Notes: generated from the sequence alone by a model not told the origin. 6,386 bases of DNA from Actinomycetes bacterium (GCA_021793495.1 JAJYSQ010000108.1:1-6386), one strand, 5' to 3'; positions 1 through 6,029 are shown, counted from the first letter of the stretch. A program made the numbers and translations.

Positions 1-1
1 G

Positions 2-1108
2 ATCTGTGGCCTGGGGGCAACCAGCGACACGGACCTGGTCACGGCGCTGCTGGCCAGCTACCCGGATCGATCCATGGAGGAGGCGGCCTGCCAGGTCCTG
101 CCGGGTCTTCGCGGGGCCTACAGCCTGGTGTTCATGGACGAGACCACCCTGTACGCGGCCCGCGACCCGTACGGCATCCGTCCGCTGGTCCTGGGCCGGC
201 TGGAGCGGGGCTGGGTGGTGGCCAGCGAGACCGCGGCCCTGGACATCGTGGGTGCCTCCTTCGTCCGCGAGATCGCCCCTGGCGAGCTGGTCAGCATCGA
301 CGAGCACGGGCTGCGTTCCCGACGGTTCGCCGAACCGACCCCCCGGCACTGCTTGTTCGAGTACGTCTACCTGGCTCGGCCGGACACCACGCTGGCTGGG
401 CGTGGGGTGCACGCGACTCGGGTGGAGGTTGGCCGCCGGCTGGCCGACGAGCACCCGGCACAGGCGGACCTGGTCATCCCGGTACCGGAGTCCGGCACGC
501 CGGCAGCGATCGGGTACGCCCAGCGTTCCGGGATCCCCTACGGGGTCGGCCTGGTGAAGAACTCGTACGTGGGACGTACCTTCATCCAGCCCAGCCAGAC
601 GATCCGTCAGCTGGGCATCCGGCTGAAGCTCAACCCGTTGCGCGAGGTGATCGCCGGCCAGCGGCTGGTCGTCGTGGACGACTCGATCGTCCGCGGCAAC
701 ACCCAGCGGGCGCTGGTCCGGATGCTGCGCGAAGCCGGGGCCCGAGAGGTGCACGTGCGGATCTCCTCCCCGCCGGTGGCCTGGCCGTGCTTCTACGGCA
801 TCGACTTCGCCAGCCGAGCCGAGCTGGTGGCTGCCGGCCTGAGCGTCGAGCAGATCCGCACGGCGATCGGCGCGGACTCCCTGGGGTACGTCTCCCTCGA
901 CGCGCTAGTTGCCGCTACCGAGGTGCCCATGGGGTCGCTGTGCCGGGCCTGCTTCGACGGGGTCTACCCGGTCGAGATCTGCGACCCGACCCTCGGCGAT
1001 GCCGAGCCCCTCGGGTTCGCCGGGCTGGCGGGCCCGACGGTTGGTCCGGACGCCAGGGGCCTGCTGGTGTCCACCGCCGGGGCGACCGACGCGCTGGGCC
1101 GGCCGTGA
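2..1108 (+). CDS. purF: Amidophosphoribosyltransferase, 5'-truncated by the window edge
   Basis: Glutamine PRPP amidotransferase makes 5-phosphoribosylamine from PRPP and glutamine, the committed step of cytosolic de novo purine synthesis. The frame is open from base 2, giving 368 visible residues. About 140 N-terminal residues, including the catalytic cysteine of the glutaminase domain, lie outside the window. Visible residues 1 to about 105 are the rest of the Ntn glutaminase domain (ARDPYGIRPLVLG). The remainder is the phosphoribosyltransferase domain: PVPESGTPAA, VKNSYVGRTFIQPSQTIRQ (about 185-203) and the PRPP loop VVVDDSIVRGNT (223-234). Four cysteines at 117 (RHCLFEY), 263 (WPCFYG), 314 and 317 (CRAC) match the pattern of the [4Fe-4S] ligands of the Bacillus subtilis-type enzyme, so this is the iron-sulfur class. 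The last ~40 residues are a divergent tail. The TGA stop is 22 nt before purM, so the two are probably cotranscribed. Identification is very secure. Confidence 0.97.
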   Translation: MCGLGATSDTDLVTALLASYPDRSMEEAACQVLPGLRGAYSLVFMDETTLYAARDPYGIRPLVLGRLERGWVVASETAALDIVGASFVREIAPGELVSIDEHGLRSRRFAEPTPRHCLFEYVYLARPDTTLAGRGVHATRVEVGRRLADEHPAQADLVIPVPESGTPAAIGYAQRSGIPYGVGLVKNSYVGRTFIQPSQTIRQLGIRLKLNPLREVIAGQRLVVVDDSIVRGNTQRALVRMLREAGAREVHVRISSPPVAWPCFYGIDFASRAELVAAGLSVEQIRTAIGADSLGYVSLDALVAATEVPMGSLCRACFDGVYPVEICDPTLGDAEPLGFAGLAGPTVGPDARGLLVSTAGATDALGRP

Positions 1109-1118
1109 CCGATCGCCC

Positions 1119-1123
1119 GGAGG
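1119..1123 (+). promoter_or_regulatory. Ribosome binding site that fixes the purM start
   Basis: A perfect GGAGG lies 7 nt before the GTG at 1131, within the 22-nt gap after the purF stop. This sets the purM start at 1131, even though the same frame is open back to 909 inside purF. It supports translation from a purF-purM transcript. Confidence 0.85.
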
Positions 1124-1130
1124 CAGCCCC

Positions 1131-2204
1131 GTGAGCGCGACCCCCACGTCGTACGGCGCGTCCGGGGTGGACATCGCGGCCGGCGAGCGGGCCGTGGAGC
1201 TGATGCGGGCCGCGGTGGCCTCGGCCGGGCGCCCCGAGGTGCTGGGCGGGATCGGCGGTTTCGCCGGGCTGTTCGACGCCACCGCGCTCACCCGCTACCG
1301 GCGTCCGGTGCTGGCCACATCCACCGACGGCGTCGGCACCAAGGTGGCGGTCTCCGCGGCGATGGGGGTGCACGACACGATCGGGCAAGACCTCGTCGCC
1401 ATGGTCGTCGACGACCTGGTGGTCTGTGGGGCCGAACCGCTCTTCCTCACCGACTACATCGCTTGTGGCCGCCTGGTACCCGAGCGGATCGCCAGCATCG
1501 TCGCCGGAGTGGCACGTGGGTGCCAGATCGCTGGTGCGGCGCTGCTCGGCGGGGAGACCGCCGAGCATCCGGGTCTGCTCTCACCGGACGAGTACGACCT
1601 GGCCGGGGCCGGCACGGGGGTGGTCGAGGCCGATGCGATCCTGGGGCCGGCCAGGGTGCGCTCGGGTGACGTGCTCGTGGCGATGAGCGCTTCGGGCCTG
1701 CACGCCAACGGGTACTCGCTGGTGCGCCACGTGTTGCTCGAGGGCACCGGGTGGAGCTTGGAGCGCCACGTCGAGGAGCTGGGCCGCACCCTCGGCGAGG
1801 AGCTGCTGGTCCCGACCCGGATCTACGCCCGAGATGTGCTCGCGCTCGCCTCGTCCGTCCCCGTGCACGCCATGGCGCACGTCACCGGAGGCGGGCTGGC
1901 CGCAAACCTGGCCCGGGTGCTGCCGGCGGGGCTGGGGGCCACGGTGGATCGTTCGAGCTGGACGCCGGCGCCGATCTTCGACCTGATCGCGCAGGTGGGC
2001 CCGGTGGAGCTGGCGGAGCTGGAGCACACCCTGAACATGGGCGTCGGGATGATCGCCCTGGTGGCACCGGCGGATGCCGAAGCCGCGGTGGCGCTGCTCG
2101 CCGGCCGTGGGGTGCCTGCCTGGGTGCTGGGGGTGGTCGCGCCGGTCACCGAGACCGACGGGCTCGCGGTCCGGCTGGTCGGCCGGTACGGCTCCGGCGG
2201 CTGA
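1131..2204 (+). CDS. purM: Phosphoribosylformylglycinamidine cyclo-ligase (AIR synthetase)
   Basis: PurM closes the imidazole ring, converting FGAM plus ATP to AIR in the fifth step of purine synthesis. It works as a cytosolic homodimer of the PurM/ThiL/SelD ATPase fold. The 357-residue product, starting at GTG 1131, is close to the usual ~345-360. Family motifs run in order: YGASGVDI near the N-terminus (8-15), STDGVGTK (64-71, nucleotide/phosphate binding), GQDLVAMVVDDLVVCGAEP (85-103), GGETAEHPG (140-148), ASGLHANGYSLVR (187-199), HVTGGG (250-255) and LNMGVGM (301-307). Nothing expected is missing. It sits 22 nt after purF in one probable operon. The 43 nt after its stop separate it from the convergent DUF3073 gene and show no strong hairpin with a T run. 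Identification is very secure. Confidence 0.97.
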   Translation: MSATPTSYGASGVDIAAGERAVELMRAAVASAGRPEVLGGIGGFAGLFDATALTRYRRPVLATSTDGVGTKVAVSAAMGVHDTIGQDLVAMVVDDLVVCGAEPLFLTDYIACGRLVPERIASIVAGVARGCQIAGAALLGGETAEHPGLLSPDEYDLAGAGTGVVEADAILGPARVRSGDVLVAMSASGLHANGYSLVRHVLLEGTGWSLERHVEELGRTLGEELLVPTRIYARDVLALASSVPVHAMAHVTGGGLAANLARVLPAGLGATVDRSSWTPAPIFDLIAQVGPVELAELEHTLNMGVGMIALVAPADAEAAVALLAGRGVPAWVLGVVAPVTETDGLAVRLVGRYGSGG

Positions 2205-2247
2205 GGCCGGTGTCTGTCTCGGCCGGGTCGCCGGGACGAGCACGGGG

Positions 2248-2433
2248 TCACCCGTGTGAGGCGAACGGATCCCTGTCGTCTTCGATCGGCTCGTCGAGGA
2301 CCTCGGCCACGTGCTCCTCGGGGGGGGTGCCGGACAGCTCGCGCGCCAGCGCATCGAGGTCGGTCTGCGGGGAGCTGTACTTCAGCTCCCGGGCTACCTT
2401 GGTCTGCTTCGCCTTGGCCCGGCCGCGCCCCAT
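2248..2433 (-). CDS. DUF3073 family small protein
   Basis: This gene encodes a 61-residue, highly charged protein of the actinobacterial DUF3073 family, function unknown. It opens with the characteristic basic MGRGRAKAKQTKVARELKYS. The rest is acidic, from PQTDLDALARELSG (22-35) to EEHVAEVLDEPIEDDRDPF, giving a basic head and an acidic tail. There is no signal peptide or membrane segment. The ATG at 2433 is chosen because the family begins MGRGRAK and a GAGGGGG (2443-2449) lies 9 nt upstream. The open frame continues far upstream antisense to the next gene, but that part is an artefact of high GC. The gene converges on purM with a 43-nt gap, an arrangement I recall from other actinobacteria. 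Its length is typical. The family assignment is confident; no function can be given. Confidence 0.9.
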   Translation of the reverse strand: MGRGRAKAKQTKVARELKYSSPQTDLDALARELSGTPPEEHVAEVLDEPIEDDRDPFASHG

Positions 2434-2522
2434 ATGGCTCGACCCCCTCGTACATGCGAAAGCCGGGACGCCACGAGCGGGCTCCCCGACGACTCTCGAC
2501 GGTTGGATGTGTGCGTGGGCAA

Positions 2523-2552
2523 ACCTTACCGCGCCCCGGCGACAACTGACAC
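2523..2552 (-). promoter_or_regulatory. Candidate sigma-70-type promoter for the DUF3073 gene
   Basis: On the minus strand GTGTCA (2547-2552; 4 of 6 to TTGACA) is followed after 18 nt by TAAGGT (2523-2528), a good actinobacterial -10 of the TAnnnT form. Transcription would begin near 2516, leaving a leader of roughly 80 nt before the ATG at 2433. The -35 box overlaps a perfect palindrome at 2550-2565. This is a prediction from spacing and consensus only. Confidence 0.5.
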
Positions 2553-2565
2553 CTCGCACGAGGTG
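2550..2565. repeat. 16-bp palindrome, candidate operator in a divergent intergenic region
   Basis: CACCTCG-CA-CGAGGTG has perfect 7-bp arms around a 2-bp centre. The loop is too short for a stable RNA hairpin, so a dimeric regulator site is the more natural reading. It overlaps the candidate -35 box of the DUF3073 promoter and lies 59 bp before the start of the plus-strand gene at 2625. I recognise no known regulator consensus in it. GC-rich DNA yields such repeats by chance fairly often. Confidence 0.4.
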
Positions 2566-2612
2566 GGCGCCTCGGTGCGACGTCGGTGAGGCTGTGGTCG
2601 GCACCCGCGTGC

Positions 2613-2618
2613 GACGAT
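2613..2618 (+). promoter_or_regulatory. Possible -10 element for a leaderless transcript
   Basis: GACGAT (xAxxxT pattern) ends 6 nt before the ATG at 2625. That is the spacing expected if transcription starts at the A of the start codon. No convincing -35 box is seen at the right distance and there is no usable Shine-Dalgarno before this ATG, which favours leaderless expression, common in actinobacteria. Weak evidence. Confidence 0.3.
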
Positions 2619-2624
2619 GCAGGG

Positions 2625-3506
2625 ATGCGGACCTCGGTCGCCGCCCCGCACGCCGCGTACCTGCGCGTCTACCAGCCGCTTGCAGTCCTGGACCGGGTGG
2701 ACGCCGGCCGGTGGGCGGAGTACGTGCAGGGGGTCGTCGAGGACGTGCCACTGGCGTCCGGTCCGCCGGCTTGGGCTGACCGAAGCCGCGTCGAGGGGCT
2801 GGTGGCGTCCGAGCATCTGCGCGGGCTGGTCGGACTCGCCGCCACTCCGCCGGTCGTGGCCACCGAGATCGACCCGGAGGCGTTCGTGCTGCACGTGGGC
2901 GAGCAGATCCTGCTGGCCCCCTGCCAGACCCGGCTGCGCAGCCTGGTCGCCTTCGCCGAGATGGTCGAGGGGCTGCCGGCGCCGGTCGCTTCGGTGGTGG
3001 TCCCGGCGGCGGTCGCCGGAGGGGCCCGGGCCGAGCTCGGTGCGCTGCGGCGGGACCACCCCGACGAGCCGGTGCACATCCGGACGGCCGGATGGCAGGT
3101 CCCGGTGGACTGGTTCGTCCTGGTCGACCAGGGGGAGCGCGAGGTGCGGTTGACGGAGCCGGGGCGAGGCGTGGTGTTCCGTACGGCCATGGTCCAGGCC
3201 CGCCGCCGGGTTGCCCGGGCCGTACGGGTGCTGCGCCAGACGACCGGGTCGACCCCGGTGACGCTGGCGGTGACCGAGCTGGGTCGGTGGTTGGAGGAGT
3301 TCCACCCGCAGTCCTGGGTGGAGCTCGACTACGGGGGACTGACCCGGCTGCTCGACGACGACGCGCTCCTGGCAGACACCTCGGCCGCCGAGGTGGCGGC
3401 GGCACTGTCTGCCCTGGGTGCCGGGGACGGTGCCCGAGCGATGGACCAGTACCAGAGGGTCGCCGGGCGATGGCGGCGAGTCCAGGCCTACGCCCGCGCG
3501 AGCTAG
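2625..3506 (+). CDS. Conserved-looking protein of unknown function upstream of bldC
   Basis: The product has 293 residues and I cannot assign it to a characterised family. It looks cytosolic: no signal peptide, no transmembrane helix and no recognisable catalytic motif. Distinct blocks are AYLRVYQPLAVLDRVDAGRW (11-30), an alpha/beta-looking centre with PAPVASVVVPAAVA (118-131), WQVPVDWFVLVDQGEREV (157-174), an Arg-rich helix AMVQARRRVARAVRVLRQ (188-205) and HPQSWVELDYGGLTRLL (227-243), with a helical C-terminus. Codon use and GC match the neighbours, so it is a real gene and not foreign. ATG 2625 is chosen because the LRVYQPLA block follows directly and a -10-like GACGAT sits 6 nt upstream. 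GTG 2586 in the same frame would add 13 residues but has no Shine-Dalgarno. It lies between divergent DUF3073 and co-directional bldC, a placement that may be conserved in relatives. No function is proposed. Confidence 0.85.
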   Translation: MRTSVAAPHAAYLRVYQPLAVLDRVDAGRWAEYVQGVVEDVPLASGPPAWADRSRVEGLVASEHLRGLVGLAATPPVVATEIDPEAFVLHVGEQILLAPCQTRLRSLVAFAEMVEGLPAPVASVVVPAAVAGGARAELGALRRDHPDEPVHIRTAGWQVPVDWFVLVDQGEREVRLTEPGRGVVFRTAMVQARRRVARAVRVLRQTTGSTPVTLAVTELGRWLEEFHPQSWVELDYGGLTRLLDDDALLADTSAAEVAAALSALGAGDGARAMDQYQRVAGRWRRVQAYARAS

Positions 3507-3533
3507 AGGTCACCGCCGGAGGGTCGAACGAAC

Positions 3534-3575
3534 TAGTCCTTCCCACCTACGTGCGCTCATGGCCCGGAAGGACTA
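3534..3575. repeat. Perfect 10-bp inverted repeat upstream of bldC
   Basis: TAGTCCTTCC (3534-3543) and GGAAGGACTA (3566-3575) are perfect reverse complements separated by 22 bp, so the arms repeat at 32 bp, close to three helical turns. The element begins 27 nt after the stop of the upstream gene and ends 116 nt before the bldC ATG. It could be a paired operator for bldC, whose right arm touches an AT-rich TATAT stretch, or a stem with a 22-nt loop ending the upstream transcript. No T run follows, so a classic terminator is less likely. Confidence 0.6.
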
Positions 3576-3583
3576 TATCGGAC

Positions 3584-3605
3584 ATCCTATGCCAACCGGC
3601 AGGAT
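3584..3605. repeat. Imperfect hairpin in the bldC leader region
   Basis: ATCC-(TA)-TGCC pairs with GGCA-GGAT around a 4-nt AACC loop: an 8-bp stem with a 2-nt bulge. It begins 8 nt after the 10-bp dyad. The rest of the intergenic region up to the bldC ribosome binding site is GC-rich, and I see no clear promoter boxes in it. Low significance on its own. Confidence 0.3.
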
Positions 3606-3683
3606 AGCGGCCGCTGGGGGCACCCGCAGGGGGCCGGCGGTCGTGACTGGGCCGACGGACTGGCGTGCCCGCGACCCCCGACC

Positions 3684-3688
3684 AGGAG
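3684..3688 (+). promoter_or_regulatory. Shine-Dalgarno of bldC
   Basis: AGGAG lies 3 nt before ATG 3692 and 12 nt before the in-frame ATG 3701, so neither spacing is ideal. It clearly excludes the upstream GTG at 3665 as the main start. Confidence 0.55.
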
Positions 3689-3691
3689 ACC

Positions 3692-3958
3692 ATGACCACG
3701 ATGACATCACATGCTCCGGAGACCGAGCCACTGCTGACCCCTGCCGAGGTGGCGGCCATGTTCCGGGTCGATCCGAAGACCGTCACGCGCTGGGCCAAGG
3801 CCGGCAAGCTGACCTCGATCCGGACGCTCGGCGGGCATCGCCGGTACCGTGAGGGCGAGGTGAGGGCGCTGCTGACCGGAGCGACCGACCTGCGGACCGA
3901 CCCGCACCCGCTGGTGGACGACTCGCCCAGGCCGTCCGGCTCATCCAGCACGTCGTAG
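3692..3958 (+). CDS. bldC: BldC-type MerR-like DNA-binding developmental regulator
   Basis: BldC is a small winged helix-turn-helix protein related to the DNA-binding domain of MerR regulators. In Streptomyces it lacks the MerR dimerisation helix, binds cooperatively head to tail on direct repeats and delays entry into development. Here residues 14-63 carry the family core: LLTPAEVAAMFRVDPKTVTR (helix-turn-helix), WAKAGKLTSIRTLGGHRRYR (wing) and EGEVRALLTG. This core is nearly identical to what I recall of Streptomyces BldC. The product is 88 residues from ATG 3692. ATG 3701 is also possible and would match the recalled Streptomyces N-terminal length. A Ser/Pro/Asp-rich tail of about 25 residues follows the core, longer than the ~68-residue Streptomyces protein. 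The tail's last codons overlap the end of the convergent MpaB-like gene by 18 bases. Family assignment is strong; the developmental role in this organism is inferred. Confidence 0.93.
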   Translation: MTTMTSHAPETEPLLTPAEVAAMFRVDPKTVTRWAKAGKLTSIRTLGGHRRYREGEVRALLTGATDLRTDPHPLVDDSPRPSGSSSTS

Positions 3959-4783
3959 CTCGCGGCCGCCGCGCAGCCGCTGCCGTGCCTCACGCAGGTG
4001 CGGGCCCTCCAGCAGCCTCGGCGGCAACACAGCCAGCCCCCGGCGCAACGACCGCAGCGCAGCCGCGGCCGCGAGATCCGTGGTGGGCAGGCCGGGGGCA
4101 CCGTAGAGCCGACGCGCCCACCGTGGCAGCAGGGCGAAGGCCAGCCCGGCCGCCGAGGCCCACGCTGGTCGGGCCGGGGTGAGCAGCGCGACCCACGCAG
4201 GCATCGGAGGAGCCAGGATGAACCGAGCCGAGTCGTAGGCCTGCGCGGTGCCGGCCAGCCGCGGACGCGCCCGCTGCAGGTACTCGGTCAGCTCCGCGCT
4301 GGTGCTCGGGACGCCGTCGGGGTCCAGCCCGACCAAGGCGGCGGCCCGACGCTGCTCGTCGACGTACCGGTCGGCCTGCGCGTCGGTCAGTCCCAGGCCG
4401 GAGCGTCGTGTGGTGGACAGGAACGAGTCGACCTCGCAGACGTGCACCCAGAGCAGCAGCTCGGCGGAGTCCACCCCGGGCAGCGCCGCATGGATGCGCC
4501 GCACCCGCTCGGCGGCATGCTCGGCCGCCTGCGTGCCCCCGAACGTGGTGACCCCCACGTAGGCGGCGGTCCGGAACAGGCGGCCCCAGGCGTCGCGGTC
4601 GAAGTCGGAGTACTCGGCGACCAGGCGGACGGCTTGCGGGTGCAGGGCCTGCAGGTACAGGGCACGCAGCCCGGCTATCCACAGCACAGGCTCGGCGTGC
4701 ACCCGCCAGGTCACTGATTCGGGCCCGAACAGTCCGGGATCCGGGCGGGTGGGCGGCTCGTCGTACGGGCTCGTAGCGACCAT
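3941..4783 (-). CDS. DUF2236 / MpaB-like putative heme-dependent oxygenase
   Basis: This is a 280-residue all-helical protein of the DUF2236 family, which includes fungal MpaB and is related to the rubber oxygenase Lcp, a b-type heme dioxygenase. The family pattern is visible: WRVHAEPVLWIAGLRALYLQ (26-45), ALHPQAVRLV (46-55), Arg68 and Thr72 in RLFRT with the Arg-x3-Thr spacing conserved in Lcp, TTFGG (79-83), His98 in RRIHAALPG and LLWVHVCEVDSFL (110-122) with His114. One of these histidines is the likely heme ligand, which I infer. No signal peptide is seen, so it is probably cytosolic or peripheral. A moderately hydrophobic stretch at 195-222 is the only membrane-like segment. ATG 4783 is preferred; GTG 4825 would add 14 residues. 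The substrate is unknown. It is divergent from an acyl-CoA dehydrogenase and overlaps bldC tail to tail. Confidence 0.85.
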   Translation of the reverse strand: MVATSPYDEPPTRPDPGLFGPESVTWRVHAEPVLWIAGLRALYLQALHPQAVRLVAEYSDFDRDAWGRLFRTAAYVGVTTFGGTQAAEHAAERVRRIHAALPGVDSAELLLWVHVCEVDSFLSTTRRSGLGLTDAQADRYVDEQRRAAALVGLDPDGVPSTSAELTEYLQRARPRLAGTAQAYDSARFILAPPMPAWVALLTPARPAWASAAGLAFALLPRWARRLYGAPGLPTTDLAAAAALRSLRRGLAVLPPRLLEGPHLREARQRLRGGRELRRAG

Positions 4784-4797
4784 CGGACCAGGATTCC

Positions 4798-4825
4798 ACG
4801 GTAGGACCGGTCTCGGGCGTGCCAC
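4798..4825 (-). promoter_or_regulatory. Weak candidate promoter for the MpaB-like gene
   Basis: On the minus strand GTGGCA (4820-4825) and TACCGT (4798-4803) are 16 nt apart, with 4 of 6 matches at -35 and a TAnnnT -10. Transcription would start a few bases before ATG 4783, giving a near-leaderless message. No good Shine-Dalgarno precedes that ATG. Low confidence. Confidence 0.25.
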
Positions 4826-4832
4826 GATGGTC

Positions 4833-4846
4833 CGGGAGCACTCCCG
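4833..4846. repeat. 14-bp palindrome between the MpaB-like gene and the acyl-CoA dehydrogenase
   Basis: CGGGAG-CA-CTCCCG has perfect 6-bp arms around CA and sits in the 100-nt divergent region. The same region holds CGGACCA (4784-4790) and TGGTCCG (4828-4834), a 7-bp inverted pair. Either could be an operator for the divergent genes. No known consensus is recognised, and chance is a real possibility at this GC content. Confidence 0.35.
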
Positions 4847-4873
4847 AGGTGACCACGCGGCGACGAGACCAGC

Positions 4874-4880
4874 AGGGGGG
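4874..4880 (+). promoter_or_regulatory. Ribosome binding site of the acyl-CoA dehydrogenase
   Basis: AGGGGGG ends 3 nt before ATG 4884. It supports 4884 over the earlier in-frame starts at 4749 and 4827, which would add residues unlike the family N-terminus. Confidence 0.6.
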
Positions 4881-4883
4881 CGG

Positions 4884-6026
4884 ATGGATCGCGATCTGTT
4901 CGACGTCGAGCACGAGGACTTCCGGGTCGCCGTGGCTGCCTTCGTGGCCGGCGAGGTGGGCCCCTACCACGCACAGTGGGAGAAGGATGGCATCGTCGAC
5001 CGGTCGGTCTGGGCGAAGGCTGGTGCCCAGGGGCTGCTCGGAACGGACGTACCCGTCGAGTACGGCGGTGGCGGGTCCGCTGACTTTCGATTCAATGTCG
5101 TGGTCGCCGAGGAGCTGATCCGGGCAGGCGCCACCGGCGTGGGATTCGGGCTGCACAACGACGTGGTCGCGCCGTACCTGGTGAACCTCACCACCGAGGC
5201 GCAGCGACGCCGATGGCTTCCGGGATTCTGCTCCGGGCAGATCATCACGGCGATCGCCATGACCGAGCCGGGAGCCGGTAGCGACCTCGCCGGGATCACC
5301 ACGACCGCAGTACGCGACCACGACGGGTACGTGCTCAACGGTTCGAAGACCTTCATCACCAACGGGATCAATGCTGACCTGGTCCTGGTCGTTGCCCAAA
5401 CCGATCCCGGGGCCGGCGCGCACGGGCTGAGCCTGCTGGCCGTGGAACGCGGCACCGCCGGGTTCGAACGCGGACGTCGGCTGGAGAAGATCGGCTTGCA
5501 CGCGCAGGACACCGCCGAGCTGTTCTTCCACGACGTGCACCTGCCGGCGGAGGCGCTGGTCGGCACGGAGAACAAAGGCTTCATCCACCTGATGGAGAAC
5601 CTGCCGCGCGAGCGTCTGTCGATCGCGGTCGGCGCGGTGGCCACCGCCGAGACCGTCATGGCCCAGACGATCTCCTACGTGCGCTCCCGAAGGGCCTTCG
5701 GGCAGCCGATCGGTGCCTTCCAGAACACCCGGTTCACGCTGGCTGAGATGAGCACCGAGGTGGAGATCGCCCGGTCGTACGTGGATCGGGCGGTACGGGC
5801 CCTGAATGCCGGACGGCTGGACGCGATCGACGCCGCGAAGGCCAAGTGGTGGACCACCGAGATGGCCAAACGGGTCGTCGACAGCTGCCTGCAGCTGTTC
5901 GGCGGGTACGGTTACATGCTCGAGTACCCGGTGGCCAAGGCCTTCCTCGACACCCGGGTCACCACGATCTACGGGGGGACGACCGAGATCATGAAGGAGA
6001 TCATCGGGCGGTCGCTGGAGGGGTGA
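4884..6026 (+). CDS. Acyl-CoA dehydrogenase, long-chain/isovaleryl-type catalytic arrangement
   Basis: This FAD enzyme oxidises acyl-CoA to trans-2-enoyl-CoA and passes electrons to electron-transfer flavoprotein. The product has 380 residues, the normal family length. The N-terminal helical domain is about 1-120 (DVPVEYGGGG at 55-64). The beta domain has signature AMTEPGAGSDLAG (125-137) and FITNG (157-161). The C-terminal helical domain has RRAFGQPI (269-276), QLFGGYGY (337-344, second family signature) and IYGGTTEIMKEIIGR (362-376). The Glu that serves as base in medium-chain enzymes is replaced by Gly364 in YGGT. Instead Glu243 in LPRERL fits the base position of long-chain and isovaleryl-CoA dehydrogenases. 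ENKGFIHLMENL (229-240) also resembles the long-chain class. The neighbours do not reveal the substrate: lipid beta-oxidation or branched-chain amino acid breakdown are both possible. The start at ATG 4884 fits an AGGGGGG upstream and a family-like MDRDLFDVEHEDFR opening. Confidence 0.95.
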   Translation: MDRDLFDVEHEDFRVAVAAFVAGEVGPYHAQWEKDGIVDRSVWAKAGAQGLLGTDVPVEYGGGGSADFRFNVVVAEELIRAGATGVGFGLHNDVVAPYLVNLTTEAQRRRWLPGFCSGQIITAIAMTEPGAGSDLAGITTTAVRDHDGYVLNGSKTFITNGINADLVLVVAQTDPGAGAHGLSLLAVERGTAGFERGRRLEKIGLHAQDTAELFFHDVHLPAEALVGTENKGFIHLMENLPRERLSIAVGAVATAETVMAQTISYVRSRRAFGQPIGAFQNTRFTLAEMSTEVEIARSYVDRAVRALNAGRLDAIDAAKAKWWTTEMAKRVVDSCLQLFGGYGYMLEYPVAKAFLDTRVTTIYGGTTEIMKEIIGRSLEG

Positions 6027-6029
6027 CTC

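Noticed and set aside
6..557. 183-codon plus-strand frame overlapping purF
   Set aside because: It has a Trp/Arg/Ser-rich composition with no motifs and is out of frame with the clear PurF sequence.
909..1130. Longer N-terminus for purM starting inside purF
   Set aside because: It would overlap purF by 200 nt with non-homologous sequence. GTG 1131 has GGAGG at ideal spacing and gives the normal PurM length.
2370..2390. Perfect 7-bp stem GGGAGCT / AGCTCCC with a 7-nt loop
   Set aside because: It lies inside the DUF3073 coding sequence over the conserved residues ELKYSS, so codon constraint explains it.
2434..3546. Upstream extension of the DUF3073 frame, which is open for 432 codons in total
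   Set aside because: The family starts at MGRGRAK (2433), a Shine-Dalgarno sits just before it, and the extension is Pro/Arg-rich antisense to a real gene.
4749..4883. Earlier starts for the acyl-CoA dehydrogenase (4749, 4827) and for the MpaB-like gene (GTG 4825)
   Set aside because: The added residues do not look like either family's N-terminus. The 4749 start would overlap the divergent gene, and a ribosome binding site supports ATG 4884.
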